Shown: piece by piece, positions 1-11,712 of the stretch
How positions within the stretch are numbered: position 1 is the first letter of the stretch
Layout: every line of letters begins with the position of its first letter
DNA from: Nitrosomonas sp.
Lineage (GTDB): Bacteria > Pseudomonadota > Gammaproteobacteria > Burkholderiales > Nitrosomonadaceae
Direction: 5' to 3'
Assembly: GCF_022842015.1 (NCBI RefSeq)
Contig: NZ_JALHQJ010000014.1
Span: 1 to 46,510, forward strand
DNA length: 46,510 bases
Notes under the pieces: model-generated
The model's input: the letters and a program-made list of their open reading frames with translations, nothing else
Told to the model about the DNA's origin: nothing
The model's database searches: none
Made by a program: the position numbers and the translations under genes

Positions 1-456
1 GCATGGATTATGGAGCATGCATTTGGTTTGCACAATTGGAAGATAGTGCCAACAACAGATATCAATACAACTTTTGCGTTGGCTTTATCAATCTGGTTGC
101 TCATGCTTTTCTTTAATGTAAAGGTCAAGGGATTTGGTGGCTGGATGCATGAGCTTTTTTGCACGCCCTTTGGAAAAAATCCATTGTTATGGTTGTTGAA
201 TTTACTATTCAATTTTATTGAATACGTATCAAAACCTCTATCTCACTCTCTGCGGCTTTTTGGAAATATATATGCTGGCGAGATTATTTTTCTATTATTG
301 GGCATGTGGGCGGCAACCGGTGTGTCTGGTACAATCTTTGGCGCAATATTGGGGGCGGGTTGGGCAATATTCCATATCTTGATCGTTACTTTGCAAGCTT
401 TTATCTTCATGATGTTGACGGTTGTATATTTATCGATGGCGCATGAGTCGCATTAA
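1..456 (+). CDS. atpB: F1Fo ATP synthase subunit a, 3' part only
   Basis: Membrane subunit a of the ATP synthase, which forms the proton half-channels against the c-ring. The frame is open to the window edge, so the true start lies upstream and the ATG at 10 is internal. The visible ~150 residues carry the family signature [12 protein letters not shown] with the essential arginine of the helix facing the c-ring, followed by the last hydrophobic hairpin and a short polar tail. It is followed after 52 bases by atpE, the normal operon order. Identity is certain; only the N-terminal half is missing. Confidence 0.97.
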   Translation, partial: AWIMEHAFGLHNWKIVPTTDINTTFALALSIWLLMLFFNVKVKGFGGWMHELFCTPFGKNPLLWLLNLLFNFIEYVSKPLSHSLRLFGNIYAGEIIFLLLGMWAATGVSGTIFGAILGAGWAIFHILIVTLQAFIFMMLTVVYLSMAHESH

Positions 457-463
457 ATTCTAG

Positions 464-781
<318 letters not shown>

Positions 782-821
782 TAATGTTTTTGCTGTTTAG
801 ATCAGATAATACAGGCTTGTC

Positions 822-1295
822 ATGAATATTAACTTTACTTTAATTTCTCAGGCGATAGCCTTTTCAGTCTTCATTTGGTTTACTATTAAGTATATATGGC
901 CGCCATTGCTGCACGCGATAGAAGAGCGACAAAAGACGATTGCTGACGGTTTGGCCGCTGGTGAGCGTGGTCGTCATGAATTGGAGATTGCAAGCCAACG
1001 TTCTTCGGATGTGTTGAAGGATGCCAAGCAGCGCGCTTCGGAAATAATTGCGCAAGCTGAAAAACGTGCTGCAGAAGTTGTTGAAGAGGCGAAAAAAATG
1101 GCAAGAGAAGAGGGTGACCGAATCGTTGCTGGCGCAAAAGCAGATATTGAGCATGAAATTTTTAGTGCAAAAGAAGTGCTAAGGCAGCAGGTTGCTGAAT
1201 TGGCGGTCGCAGGGGCGGCGAAAATATTGCGTCGCGAAGTGGATGCTAAGGCGCATGCTGATCTTCTTGTGGCAATACGGGAAGATTTGAAATAA
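822..1295 (+). CDS. atpF: F1Fo ATP synthase subunit b
   Basis: Peripheral stalk subunit, 157 aa: one N-terminal membrane helix (about 5-25), then a long charged Ala/Glu/Lys-rich helix forming the dimeric right-handed coiled coil that reaches the F1 head through the delta subunit. Length matches the usual ~156 aa. Its TAA stop shares one base with the ATG of atpH (TAATG), so the two are probably translationally coupled. A single b gene is present, with no b' copy, as in non-photosynthetic proteobacteria. Confidence 0.96.
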   Translation: MNINFTLISQAIAFSVFIWFTIKYIWPPLLHAIEERQKTIADGLAAGERGRHELEIASQRSSDVLKDAKQRASEIIAQAEKRAAEVVEEAKKMAREEGDRIVAGAKADIEHEIFSAKEVLRQQVAELAVAGAAKILRREVDAKAHADLLVAIREDLK

Positions 1296-1831
1296 TGGCT
1301 GAAGCAATTACTGTAGCAAGGCCGTATGCGGAGGCGGCATATAAACTTGCTGTTGAAAGCAAGGAGTTGTCTCAATGGTCGAAAATTTTGCAGCTTGCGG
1401 CTGCAATAGCGCAAGACAATCAAGTAAAGCTCCTTATCGGTAATCCGCTGATATCAGTTAAACAGTTAGGTGAGTTGATTCAAGAGGTTGGTGGAAATAA
1501 ATTCACGCCCCAAGCGCGAAATCTTATTATGCTGATGGCGGAAAATAAACGGGTGTTGGTGTTGCCTCAGGTAAGTCAATTATTTGAGCAATTAAAAGCA
1601 GAGTATGAAGGTGTTTTGGAAGCTAAAATCATCAGTGCATTCAAAATGCAAAGCGATCAAATTAATAAATTAGTTGCTAATTTAGAGCAAAAATTTAATC
1701 GAAAAATAGAAGCTCAAGTGAGTGTTGATCCTGAACTGATAGGTGGCGTTAAAGTGGAAATTGGTGATGAAACTTTAGATGCATCAGTTCGTGGGAAACT
1801 AGAAGCTATGGCTGTTGCCCTTAAAAGCTAG
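1295..1831 (+). CDS. atpH: F1Fo ATP synthase subunit delta
   Basis: Stalk subunit delta, 178 aa, connecting b to the top of the alpha3beta3 head. The N-terminal helical domain starts with ARPYAEAAYKLA and the C-terminal part has the conserved segment DPELIGGVKVEIGDETLDASVRG-type strand that marks the family. The start codon overlaps the atpF stop by one base. Only 12 bases separate it from atpA. Standard length and position; no anomalies seen. Confidence 0.96.
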   Translation: MAEAITVARPYAEAAYKLAVESKELSQWSKILQLAAAIAQDNQVKLLIGNPLISVKQLGELIQEVGGNKFTPQARNLIMLMAENKRVLVLPQVSQLFEQLKAEYEGVLEAKIISAFKMQSDQINKLVANLEQKFNRKIEAQVSVDPELIGGVKVEIGDETLDASVRGKLEAMAVALKS

Positions 1832-1843
1832 GAGTTAAAATAA

Positions 1844-3385
1844 ATGCAGTTAAATCCATCCGAAATCAGCGAACTGATTAAAAAAAGGATTGAGGGACTT
1901 GCGGATACGGCAGAGGTTCGTACGCAAGGAACTATTGTCTCTGTAACAGACGGTATTGTGCGCATACATGGACTATCAGATGTAATGCAAGGGGAAATGC
2001 TGGAATTTCCAGGCAATACTTTTGGTTTGGCGTTGAATCTTGAGAGAGATTCCGTAGGTGCAGTTATTATGGGTGCATACGAGCATATCTGTGAAGGCGA
2101 TATAGTCAAATGTACCGGTCGCATCCTCGAGGTTCCTGTTGGGGAAGGCTTGTTAGGGCGTGTTGTAAATGCACTGGGCCAGCCGATAGACGGAAAAGGG
2201 CCTATTACAGCTGTAAGGTCGGAGCCGATTGAGAAAATCGCGCCAGGTGTGATCTGGCGTCAATCAGTTGATCAGCCAGTGCAAACCGGATTGAAGTCTG
2301 TAGATTCTATGGTGCCAATTGGTCGCGGTCAGCGTGAATTGATCATTGGTGATCGTCAAACAGGAAAGACCGCTGTTGCAATTGATGCGATACTTAATCA
2401 GAAAGGCCAGAACATGTTTTGTATTTATGTCGCGGTCGGTCAAAAGGCATCATCAATTGCAAACGTAGTGCGTAAACTCGAAGAGCATGGTGCAATGGAA
2501 TATACCATTGTGGTGGCAGCGACAGCCTCAGAATCAGCGGCAATGCAATTTATTGCACCCTATTCAGGTTGCACTATGGGCGAATATTTCCGAGACAAAG
2601 GGCAGGATGCATTAATTGTTTATGACGATTTAACTAAGCAAGCATGGGCATATCGGCAGATTTCATTGCTCTTGAGACGTCCTCCAGGTCGTGAGGCATA
2701 TCCGGGTGACGTTTTTTATCTTCACTCACGTTTGCTGGAAAGGGCGGCGCGAGTAAGTGCGGCTTATGTTGAAAAGGCGACAAATGGAGAAGTTAAAGGT
2801 AAGACAGGCTCTTTAACCGCTCTTCCGATCATTGAAACCCAAGCTGGGGATGTAACTGCCTTCGTGCCGACGAATGTGATTTCTATCACTGATGGGCAAA
2901 TTTTTCTTGAGTCTGATTTATTTAATGCTGGTATACGTCCGGCAATTAACGCTGGTGTTTCCGTTTCTCGTGTAGGTGGGGCGGCGCAAACTAAGGTGAT
3001 CAAAAAGCTAGGCGGCGGCATACGCTTGGCTCTAGCGCAGTATCGCGAATTAGCTGCATTTGCTCAATTCGCGTCTGATTTAGATGAAGCGACACGAAAA
3101 CAGCTAGAGCGTGGGAAAATGGCGACTGAGCTTATGAAGCAATCTCAGTATGCAACTCTCAGTGTTTCGGAAATGGCTCTTACTTTGTTTGCCATTAATA
3201 ATGGCTATTTCGATGATGTGGAAGTTGGTCGTGCTTTAGCATTCGAATCTGCGCTGAAAAGCTACATTCGCAACCAACATGGAAAAATTCTAGACAATAT
3301 AGAGAAAACCAAAGAGCTTGATGCTGGAACTGAAAAGGAGTTGACAGCAGCAATTGTAGAATTTAAGCAAAGCGGAACTTATTAA
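1844..3385 (+). CDS. atpA: F1Fo ATP synthase subunit alpha
   Basis: Non-catalytic nucleotide-binding subunit of F1, 513 aa. Walker A is GDRQTGKT near residues 169-176, the Walker B strand ends in ALIVYDDL, and the arginine-finger region is present near 370 ([16 protein letters not shown]). N-terminal beta-barrel, central ATPase fold and C-terminal helical domain are all complete. A short ribosome site (TAGGAG) precedes the ATG. Gene order alpha-gamma-beta-epsilon follows. Confidence 0.98.
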   Translation: MQLNPSEISELIKKRIEGLADTAEVRTQGTIVSVTDGIVRIHGLSDVMQGEMLEFPGNTFGLALNLERDSVGAVIMGAYEHICEGDIVKCTGRILEVPVGEGLLGRVVNALGQPIDGKGPITAVRSEPIEKIAPGVIWRQSVDQPVQTGLKSVDSMVPIGRGQRELIIGDRQTGKTAVAIDAILNQKGQNMFCIYVAVGQKASSIANVVRKLEEHGAMEYTIVVAATASESAAMQFIAPYSGCTMGEYFRDKGQDALIVYDDLTKQAWAYRQISLLLRRPPGREAYPGDVFYLHSRLLERAARVSAAYVEKATNGEVKGKTGSLTALPIIETQAGDVTAFVPTNVISITDGQIFLESDLFNAGIRPAINAGVSVSRVGGAAQTKVIKKLGGGIRLALAQYRELAAFAQFASDLDEATRKQLERGKMATELMKQSQYATLSVSEMALTLFAINNGYFDDVEVGRALAFESALKSYIRNQHGKILDNIEKTKELDAGTEKELTAAIVEFKQSGTY

Positions 3386-3389
3386 ACAA

Positions 3390-4274
3390 ATGGCTGGCAG
3401 CAGAGAAATACGCAATAAGATCAAGAGTGTAAAGAATACGCAAAAAATTACACGCGCCATGGAAATGGTGGCGGCATCAAAAATGCGTAAAGCTCAAGAA
3501 CGTATGAAAAAAGCGCGACCTTACGGAGAAAAAATTCGAAATGTTGCTGCGCATATGAGCCGGGCAAATACCGAGTATAGACATCCATTCTTGATCGAGC
3601 GGGATACGGTCCAAAAAATTGGAATTATTGTTATTACTTCAGACAAAGGCTTGTGCGGTGGATTGAACACGAATGTGTTGCGTAAGACTTTGAGTCAGAT
3701 GAAGATATGGAGTAACGAGGGAGAGCAGATAGAGGCTTGTTGTATTGGTAACAAAGGCCTAGGCTTTATGAGTCGGATTGGTGCGAATATTACCTCACAA
3801 GTTGTAGGGCTTGGTGATACACCGGATATAGCGAGACTCATTGGCGCAGTTAAGGTGGTACTGGACGGTTATACACAGGATCAGTTTGATCGAGTGTTTA
3901 TTTTTTATAATCGCTTTATCAATACCATGAAGCAACAGCCAGTTATGGAACAACTACTCCCATTAACTGATGAGGTTATGCAAAGCGATAATCAAAGCGA
4001 TGCACCGTCAAAAACATCTTGGGATTATATTTATGAGCCAGAAGCGAAGCCGGTCATAGATGATATTATGGTTCGATATGTTGAGGCTTTAATATATCAA
4101 GCTGTGGCTGAAAATATGGCGTCAGAGCAATCCGCAAGGATGGTTGCGATGAAAGCTGCATCCGACAACGCTGGTAATGTTATTGATGAATTGACATTGA
4201 TTTATAACAAATCCAGGCAAGCGGCAATTACGAAGGAACTGTCTGAAATTGTCGGCGGCGCGGCAGCTGTTTAA
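3390..4274 (+). CDS. atpG: F1Fo ATP synthase subunit gamma
   Basis: Central rotor shaft of F1, 294 aa. The N-terminal helix begins [20 protein letters not shown], the segment [12 protein letters not shown] lies near residue 83, and the C-terminal helix ends with [19 protein letters not shown], all hallmarks of gamma. It begins four bases after the atpA stop, without a strong ribosome site of its own, suggesting coupling to atpA translation. Confidence 0.97.
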   Translation: MAGSREIRNKIKSVKNTQKITRAMEMVAASKMRKAQERMKKARPYGEKIRNVAAHMSRANTEYRHPFLIERDTVQKIGIIVITSDKGLCGGLNTNVLRKTLSQMKIWSNEGEQIEACCIGNKGLGFMSRIGANITSQVVGLGDTPDIARLIGAVKVVLDGYTQDQFDRVFIFYNRFINTMKQQPVMEQLLPLTDEVMQSDNQSDAPSKTSWDYIYEPEAKPVIDDIMVRYVEALIYQAVAENMASEQSARMVAMKAASDNAGNVIDELTLIYNKSRQAAITKELSEIVGGAAAV

Positions 4275-4294
4275 AAATTTTTGTATTTGTTTAG

Positions 4295-5683
<1,389 letters not shown>

Positions 5684-5701
5684 AACTCTGAGAAAATAGC
5701 G

Positions 5702-6124
5702 ATGGGTACCATTTTTCATCTTGATATAGTTAGTGCTGAGGAATCAATTTATTCAGGGCCTGTGGAATTTATGGTTGCACCAGCACAAATGGGCGAGGTA
5801 GGTATTTATCCGCGTCATACACCGATGCTGACAAAAATAAAATCTGGAATGGTGCGCATAAAAGCTCAGTTGAAAGAAGAAGAATTAATATATGTGTCTG
5901 GAGGTATGCTAGAAGTCCAGCCAGATATTGTTACTATACTAGCTGATACTGCTGTGCGAAGCCGTGATCTTGATGAAGCTAAAGCGCTTGAATCCAAACG
6001 GGCCGCTGAAGAGGCAATGAAAAATAAGGAATCAGAATTGGATTATGTTAGAGCGCAGGCCGAATTGATAGAAGCAATGGCACAGCTTGCGGCGATTGAT
6101 AAACTAAGAAAACGTGGACATTAG
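5702..6124 (+). CDS. atpC: F1Fo ATP synthase subunit epsilon
   Basis: Rotor-base subunit that inhibits ATP hydrolysis, 140 aa. The N-terminal beta-sandwich contains the conserved [14 protein letters not shown] segment and the C-terminal half forms the two-helix regulatory arm ([16 protein letters not shown]...). It is the last gene of the operon and is followed 83 bases later by a strong terminator. Confidence 0.96.
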   Translation: MGTIFHLDIVSAEESIYSGPVEFMVAPAQMGEVGIYPRHTPMLTKIKSGMVRIKAQLKEEELIYVSGGMLEVQPDIVTILADTAVRSRDLDEAKALESKRAAEEAMKNKESELDYVRAQAELIEAMAQLAAIDKLRKRGH

Positions 6125-6206
6125 CCAATGTAAGGTAACCGGATACAAGTGAACCGAAGTATTAAATTGTTACTTCATTAGTTTGCCGTAATATTATTTA
6201 AAATAA

Positions 6207-6252
6207 AGAAGGCACAAAAAAAGCGATATATATCGCTTTTTTTGTGCCTTCT
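6207..6252 (+). terminator. Rho-independent terminator of the atp operon
   Basis: A perfect 46-base palindrome with its axis between 6229 and 6230. The core is GCGATAT/ATATCGC flanked by seven A on the left and seven T on the right, then GGCAC/GTGCC. The internal T run after the core stem fits a classical terminator on the plus strand; the symmetry means it could also stop minus-strand transcription. Confidence 0.85.
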
Positions 6253-6271
6253 GTTTAAACTTCTGCTAGTT

Positions 6272-6300
6272 TTAACCACTTGTAAAATAATAAATATTAA
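6272..6300 (+). promoter_or_regulatory. Possible sigma70 promoter for glmU
   Basis: TTAACC (6272-6277) and TATTAA (6295-6300) are separated by 17 bases, downstream of the atp terminator and about 100 bases before the glmU ATG. Each hexamer matches the consensus at about four of six positions in an AT-rich stretch, so this is only a candidate. The rest of the 279-base gap shows nothing else. Confidence 0.3.
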
Positions 6301-6403
6301 AATCAGTGGTGAGTTAACTTGCAAAGACTATTATAAGAAATTACTGGAAAATTATTATTCATTCAATTAGATCGCTATATTTATTTCGAAATCATTAAAA
6401 ATT

Positions 6404-7777
6404 ATGCTGAAGCTAAATGTAGTAATTCTCGCAGCAGGTGCTGGAAAGCGTATGCATTCTTCTCTTCCAAAAGTATTGCATATGTTGGCGGGTCGACCGT
6501 TACTGACGCATGTAATTAATACAGCGCGAAAGCTATCACCTAATAAAATTTGCGTGGTCATAGGTCATGGCGGAGAAACAATAAGACAAACGATCATCGG
6601 GGATGATTTGACGTGGGTGATACAGGAGCAACAACTGGGTACCGGGCACGCGCTAATGCAAGCACTATCTCAACTTAGTGATGACGGCTTGACACTTATT
6701 CTTTATGGAGATGTTCCATTAGTAAGTGTTCAAACATTGCGTCAATTATTGGTCGTGGCAGATGGGAAAAACTGCGCTGTGTTGTCCACAGTAATAGAAA
6801 ATCCTTTTGGTTACGGTAGAATCGTGCGTGATATCGAAACCGGGGCAGTTACTGCGATTGTTGAACAAAAAGACGCTAGCGCAGGACAACAAGATATACA
6901 TGAAATTAACACCGGTATTATGCTTCTGCCCAATGTTTATTTACATGAATGGTTGCCTACAATCAAAAATGAAAATACTCAACATGAATATTATTTAACA
7001 GATATCATTGAGATGGCTGTTAAAAATGGGGTTTATGTTGCATCGTCACAGGCTGAAAGTTTTTGGGAAGTAATTGGTGTTAATAACAAGCTCCAATTGG
7101 CAGAACTTGCAAGGCACTTTCAAAAATACTGTGCTAATAAGTTGTTGGATGAAGGGGTTAGTTTGATTGATCCATTGCGAATTGATATACGAGGTGAACT
7201 CATTTGTGGATCAGATGTTGAAATTGATATTAATTGTATTTTTGAAGGGACTGTTAAGCTAGGTAATCATGTGCAGGTAGGCGCTCATTGCATACTCAGG
7301 AATGTAACGGTAGCGGCTGGAAGTATTATTCATCCCTATAGCATGGTGGAAGATGCAGAAATTGGTGAGAATTGCAAGATAGGCCCTTATGCTCGCATTC
7401 GTCCTGGCACTCGACTTGCCAGTGAAGTGCAGATTGGTAATTTTGTTGAAGTTAAAAATAGCCAGATTGGTGTGGGGAGCAAAACGAATCATTTAAGCTA
7501 TATTGGCGACTCTTGCGTAGGGAAGAATGTCAATATCGGTGCCGGAACAATCACTTGTAATTACGATGGCGCTAACAAGCACACTACTATCATCGAGGAT
7601 GATGTTTTTATCGGATCTGACACGCAGCTTGTTGCGCCTGTTAAGATATCAAAAGGGTCAACAATTGGAGCTGGAACAACAATTACCAAAGAAACGCCAG
7701 CGAATCAACTTACCTTGTCCAGATCGAAACAAGTCAGCATTGTTGGGTGGAGACGTCCTTCAAAAATCAAAAAATAG
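6404..7777 (+). CDS. glmU: Bifunctional N-acetylglucosamine-1-P uridyltransferase / glucosamine-1-P acetyltransferase
   Basis: Makes UDP-GlcNAc for peptidoglycan and lipopolysaccharide: acetylates glucosamine-1-phosphate, then transfers UMP. 457 aa. The N-terminal pyrophosphorylase domain has the nucleotide-binding signature LAAGAGKRMHSSLPKVLH (residues ~9-26) and a YGDVPLV metal-site motif; the C-terminal half is a left-handed beta-helix of hexapeptide repeats including IGNFVEVKNS, NHLSYIGDS and GAGTITCNYDG. The ATG has only a weak ribosome site. glmS follows 60 bases later, so the pair supplies successive steps of one pathway. Confidence 0.97.
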   Translation: MLKLNVVILAAGAGKRMHSSLPKVLHMLAGRPLLTHVINTARKLSPNKICVVIGHGGETIRQTIIGDDLTWVIQEQQLGTGHALMQALSQLSDDGLTLILYGDVPLVSVQTLRQLLVVADGKNCAVLSTVIENPFGYGRIVRDIETGAVTAIVEQKDASAGQQDIHEINTGIMLLPNVYLHEWLPTIKNENTQHEYYLTDIIEMAVKNGVYVASSQAESFWEVIGVNNKLQLAELARHFQKYCANKLLDEGVSLIDPLRIDIRGELICGSDVEIDINCIFEGTVKLGNHVQVGAHCILRNVTVAAGSIIHPYSMVEDAEIGENCKIGPYARIRPGTRLASEVQIGNFVEVKNSQIGVGSKTNHLSYIGDSCVGKNVNIGAGTITCNYDGANKHTTIIEDDVFIGSDTQLVAPVKISKGSTIGAGTTITKETPANQLTLSRSKQVSIVGWRRPSKIKK

Positions 7778-7837
7778 AGTCACATTTATCGTCCCGGCAG
7801 TATTTATTTGCCAGTTTGAGTAGCAGGAAAATGCGAT

Positions 7838-9694
7838 ATGTGTGGAATAGTGGGTGCAGTAGCAAACAGTAATATCGTTCCGGTGTTATTAGATGGGTTA
7901 TTACATTTAGAATACCGAGGATATGATTCCGCTGGTCTCGTGGTAGCTTGCAATGGTTTGCAAAGATTGCGCACAACGGGTCGTGTAACCGAGTTACAAA
8001 AGCTTGTTTGTGAAAAGAATCTACAGGGCTCCGCTGGTATAGCACATACTCGCTGGGCGACGCACGGAGCCCCTTCTGAGCGTAATGCGCATCCTCATTT
8101 TTCTGGAACACCAGAATCTCCTGCCCGAATCGCCATCGCCCATAATGGGATAATTGAAAATCATGAGATAATGCGCGAACGATTGCTGGTAGAGGGATTT
8201 GAATTTATTTCCGATACTGATTCTGAGGTAATTGCGCATTTGATTGCTTTTAATCTTAAGCATGCCGGTGATTTGGTGACAGCGGTTTGCGCATCAATTG
8301 CTGAGCTACACGGCGCTTATGCGATCGCGGTCATGGAGGAAACTCGGCCAGAGAGAATTGTTGTGGCACGTAATGGAGCGCCATTGTTATTGGGATTAGG
8401 TGAAAGCGGTAATTATGCGGCTTCTGATGCATCTGCTTTGCTAAAGGCAACTAGAAAAATGATTTATTTGGAAGAAGGCGATGTGGCTGAACTTACTTGC
8501 AGTGAATATCGAATTGTCAATTGCCTAAATACAAATTTTGTAAGAGAAATTAAACGTCCTGTTCACGAAAGTAATCTATCAAGTGAGTCAATTGAATTGG
8601 GGCCCTATGCGCATTTCATGCAGAAAGAAATTTTCGAGCAACCCAGCGCTGTGGCAAATACCTTGGAGATGGTTTTTAATGCGCAATCAATTTCCCCCAA
8701 CTTATTTGGTAGCGAAGCTGAGAAAGTATTTTCCAAAACTAACAATATTCAAATTCTAGCTTGTGGAACAAGCTATCATGCAGGCTTAGTGGCAAGGCAC
8801 TGGCTGGAAACTGTTGCCGGAATTCCCTGTAATGTTGAGATTGCCAGTGAATACCGTTACCGTAATCCCCTGGCGGATCAAGCTACCTTAGTAGTTGGCA
8901 TTTCTCAATCTGGTGAAACTGCCGATACTCTGGCGGCAATAAGTTACGCTAAGAAGTTAGGTCATCAATACAGTCTTGCCATTTGTAATGTGCCAGAAAG
9001 TGCATTGATACGACAAGCTGATTTGTGCTTTCTCACACGTGCGGGCCCAGAGATTGGAGTAGCCTCGACGAAAGCATTTACTACACAATTGGCCTCACTA
9101 TTGTTATTGACAGTGACATTGGCAAAGATGCGCCATAAATTATCCGCTCAGGATGAGCAACGGATGATTATGGCGCTTCGCCATTTGCCGATGGCCCTGC
9201 AACAGGCATTACAAATCGAACCGCAGGTGAAGATCTGGGCAAGAAGTTTTGCACAAAAGCGTCATGCACTATTTCTTGGGCGCGGAGTTCATTATCCTAT
9301 TGCGATGGAAGGAGCGCTTAAGCTCAAAGAAATTTCTTACATTCATGCTGAAGCTTATGCAGCAGGAGAGTTGAAGCATGGGCCACTGGCTTTGGTTGAT
9401 AATGAGATGCCTGTCGTAGCCATAGCACCTAATGATCAGTTGATTGGCAAGCTTAAATCAAATCTGCAAGAAGTGCATGCTCGGGGTGGTGAACTTTATG
9501 TATTTGCAGATGCGGATTCTCAAATGACGCAGAATAAAAATCTGCATATCATTCGTTTATCTGAGCATGCAGGCTTGTTGAGCCCGATTCTACATACCAT
9601 ACCGCTGCAGTTATTGGCTTATCATGTGGCCTTAGTGAAAGGCACGGATGTTGATAAGCCGCGGAATTTGGCGAAAGCCGTGACTGTTGAATAA
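7838..9694 (+). CDS. glmS: Glutamine-fructose-6-phosphate aminotransferase (isomerising)
   Basis: First committed step of amino-sugar synthesis, fructose-6-P plus glutamine to glucosamine-6-P. 618 aa. The mature N-terminus MCGIVGA places nucleophile Cys2; TRWATHG and the SDSE segment complete the class II glutamine amidotransferase domain (1-~240). Two SIS sugar-isomerase domains follow, with CGTSYHAG and SQSGETADT, and the C-terminus DKPRNLAKAVTVE is the family's catalytic tail. Start is fixed by Cys2 and an AGGAAAA ribosome site. No glmS ribozyme-like structure is apparent in the short 60-base leader. Confidence 0.98.
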   Translation: MCGIVGAVANSNIVPVLLDGLLHLEYRGYDSAGLVVACNGLQRLRTTGRVTELQKLVCEKNLQGSAGIAHTRWATHGAPSERNAHPHFSGTPESPARIAIAHNGIIENHEIMRERLLVEGFEFISDTDSEVIAHLIAFNLKHAGDLVTAVCASIAELHGAYAIAVMEETRPERIVVARNGAPLLLGLGESGNYAASDASALLKATRKMIYLEEGDVAELTCSEYRIVNCLNTNFVREIKRPVHESNLSSESIELGPYAHFMQKEIFEQPSAVANTLEMVFNAQSISPNLFGSEAEKVFSKTNNIQILACGTSYHAGLVARHWLETVAGIPCNVEIASEYRYRNPLADQATLVVGISQSGETADTLAAISYAKKLGHQYSLAICNVPESALIRQADLCFLTRAGPEIGVASTKAFTTQLASLLLLTVTLAKMRHKLSAQDEQRMIMALRHLPMALQQALQIEPQVKIWARSFAQKRHALFLGRGVHYPIAMEGALKLKEISYIHAEAYAAGELKHGPLALVDNEMPVVAIAPNDQLIGKLKSNLQEVHARGGELYVFADADSQMTQNKNLHIIRLSEHAGLLSPILHTIPLQLLAYHVALVKGTDVDKPRNLAKAVTVE

Positions 9695-9840
9695 CATTAA
9701 TAGAAAATGGACTGTATGCAGCTAAAATTATTGCATGCCATTGAATAATTTATTTTATCTGTATTGCTACGAAGCTAGATACTTTATCCATAGAATGTAG
9801 GGTGGTAATATCAGCTTACTTTAGTTAAGGGTGTTAATAA

Positions 9841-10569
9841 ATGGCTGGTCATAGCAAGTGGGCAAATATTAAGCATAAGAAAGCAGCGCAAGATGCCAAA
9901 CGCGGTAAAGTATTTACTCGACTTATCAAGGAAATTACAGTGGCTGCTCGAATGGGTGGCGGAGATCCAGATAGTAATCCGCGCTTGCGTTTGGCGATAG
10001 ATAAAGCATACGACCAGAATATGCCAAAAGATAACGTTGAGCGTGCGATTAAACGGGGTTGCGGTGAACTAGATGGCGTTGATTATGAAGAAATTCGTTA
10101 TGAGGGATATGGAATAGCAGGTGCTGCGGTGATGGTGGATTGCATGACGGATAATCGTGTTCGAACCGTGGCTGATGTGCGCCATGCTTTTACCAAATTT
10201 GGTGGGAACTTAGGAACGGATGGTTCCGTTAGTTTTCTGTTCAAACACTGTGGCCAGTTAATTTTCGCGCCTGGAACGAATGAGGATGGGATCATAGAAG
10301 CAGCGTTGGAGAGCGGGGCTGAAGACGTGATCTGTAACGAGGACGGTAGTATCGAAGTAATTACTGCTCCTTATGAGTTCATAAATATAAAAGATGCTTT
10401 GGAGAATGCGGGATTTAAGGCAGAATTGGCTGAAGTAACTATGAAGCCAGGTGATGAAATCATACTTTCGGGTGATGATGCGGTAAAAATGCAGAAATTA
10501 TTAGACGCGCTGGAAAATTTGGACGATGTACAGAATGTATATACTACGGTCGTACTTGAAGAGTCATAA
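9841..10569 (+). CDS. yebC: YebC/PmpR family regulator
   Basis: Conserved cytoplasmic protein of 242 aa. It starts with the diagnostic [23 protein letters not shown]-type N-terminus. Family members have been described as DNA-binding regulators and as factors easing ribosome stalling at proline stretches; which applies here cannot be told from sequence. The order yebC-ruvC-ruvA-ruvB is conserved in proteobacteria. A GGG-containing ribosome site precedes the ATG. The 146-base gap before it shows no clear promoter. Confidence 0.95.
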   Translation: MAGHSKWANIKHKKAAQDAKRGKVFTRLIKEITVAARMGGGDPDSNPRLRLAIDKAYDQNMPKDNVERAIKRGCGELDGVDYEEIRYEGYGIAGAAVMVDCMTDNRVRTVADVRHAFTKFGGNLGTDGSVSFLFKHCGQLIFAPGTNEDGIIEAALESGAEDVICNEDGSIEVITAPYEFINIKDALENAGFKAELAEVTMKPGDEIILSGDDAVKMQKLLDALENLDDVQNVYTTVVLEES

Positions 10570-10582
10570 ACTAAGCTATTAT

Positions 10583-10590
10583 GAGGTGAT
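10583..10590 (+). promoter_or_regulatory. Ribosome binding site that points to an ATC start of ruvC
   Basis: GAGGTGAT is a strong Shine-Dalgarno match located 5-6 bases before ATC at 10594. ATC occupies exactly the position of the start codon in RuvC homologues. No ATG, GTG or TTG lies in frame between the upstream in-frame TGA (10582-10584) and the conserved protein start. Confidence 0.6.
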
Positions 10591-10593
10591 AAA

Positions 10594-11112
10594 ATCCGTA
10601 TTCTCGGCATAGATCCTGGATTACGTATCACTGGTTTTGGTGTTATAGATAAGAATGGAAGCGATTTAACCTACGTTAGCAGTGGCAGCATTAAAACCTC
10701 TGAAGGTGAATTGCCATTCCGTCTTAAGTTGATTTTAGATAATTTAGCCGAAATTATTGCGTTATATCGTCCACAACACGTTTCCATAGAGCAGGTTTTT
10801 GTCAATATCAACCCTAGATCAACATTATTGCTGGGGCAAGCGCGTGGTGCGGCAATTTGTGCAGCAGTCATAAATAATCTGATGGTGGCTGAATATACTG
10901 CATTGCAAGTTAAGCAAGCAGTTGTTGGAAATGGTCATGCAAAAAAAGATCAAGTACAAGAAATGGTGGTGCGATTACTTAAACTGACCGGAAGCCCAGG
11001 TGCCGATGCCGCTGATGCTTTGGCTTGTGCCATTTGCCATGCGAATGGAGGGCTTGGCTTGGGAAGAATTGCGACAACCGGCTATCGAATGAAGCGTGGG
11101 CGGTTAGTTTGA
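10594..11112 (+). CDS. ruvC: Holliday junction resolvase RuvC with a non-canonical start
   Basis: Endonuclease that cuts Holliday junctions with RuvAB. Read from ATC at 10594 the protein is 172 aa, the usual length, beginning (M/I)[10 protein letters not shown]. All four catalytic acids are present: Asp in GIDPG, Glu in IEQVF, and two Asp in GADAADALA. An in-frame TGA sits just upstream, and the first ordinary start (TTG at 10711) would delete the catalytic GIDPG aspartate. The simplest reading is initiation at ATC behind a strong ribosome site; alternatives are a sequence error, a start-codon mutation, or a +1 shift from the mini-frame ATG-AGG-TGA at 10581. The gene overlaps ruvA by four bases. 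Confidence 0.85.
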   Translation: MRILGIDPGLRITGFGVIDKNGSDLTYVSSGSIKTSEGELPFRLKLILDNLAEIIALYRPQHVSIEQVFVNINPRSTLLLGQARGAAICAAVINNLMVAEYTALQVKQAVVGNGHAKKDQVQEMVVRLLKLTGSPGADAADALACAICHANGGLGLGRIATTGYRMKRGRLV

Positions 11113-11690
11113 TTGGGCGATTAACAGGTACATTGTTAGAAAAACATCCGCCCCAGGTATTGCTGGAAGTGCAGGGAGTTGGTTATGAGATTGATGTGCC
11201 GATGAGTACTTTTTATGACCTACCCATAGTCGGAACTCAAGTTACTTTGTATACCCACCTTGTAATACGTGAAGATATGCATTTACTGTTTGGTTTTGCG
11301 ACAGAGCCGGAGCGTCAGACATTTCGAATGTTGGTAAAAATTTCCGGTATAGGCGCAAGAACAGCATTAGCACTTCTATCTGGCTTGAGCGTACCCGATC
11401 TGCATCGTGCGGTGAGTGCTCAAGATAGTGCGCGATTAGTAAAAGTGCCTGGTATTGGAAAAAAGACGGCCGAGCGTTTATTGCTTGAATTGCGGGATAA
11501 ATTGGACTTGGCAGTTCTCAATTCTGATCATGCTGCGTCGTCAACCAGTGGGAGTGACATTCTCAATGCATTGCTATCATTGGGCTATAGCGATCGTGAA
11601 GCCAGTTGGGCTATTAAGCAGATTTCTTCGGATGCGATGGTATCCGATGGCATACGCCAAGCGTTGCAATTATTATCTAAAGAGAGATAG
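11109..11690 (+). CDS. ruvA: Holliday junction branch migration protein RuvA
   Basis: Junction-binding partner of RuvB, 193 aa from TTG at 11109. This start gives the conserved N-terminus (M)[10 protein letters not shown] and overlaps the ruvC stop as TTGA; no ATG or GTG fits nearby, and extending further upstream adds unconserved residues. An OB-fold domain is followed by two helix-hairpin-helix motifs ([13 protein letters not shown] and [13 protein letters not shown]) and the C-terminal RuvB-contact domain ([18 protein letters not shown]). Confidence 0.93.
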   Translation: MIGRLTGTLLEKHPPQVLLEVQGVGYEIDVPMSTFYDLPIVGTQVTLYTHLVIREDMHLLFGFATEPERQTFRMLVKISGIGARTALALLSGLSVPDLHRAVSAQDSARLVKVPGIGKKTAERLLLELRDKLDLAVLNSDHAASSTSGSDILNALLSLGYSDREASWAIKQISSDAMVSDGIRQALQLLSKER

Positions 11691-11712
11691 TAGAAAATCA
11701 CGAGGGTAATGA

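Noticed and set aside
7527-7823. Frame overlapping the glmU 3' end
   Set aside because: Lies in the shadow of glmU with a shifted frame and low-complexity residues.
10581-10589. Mini-frame ATG-AGG-TGA as a regulatory leader of ruvC
   Set aside because: It is only two codons and may be chance; kept only as an alternative explanation in the ruvC finding.
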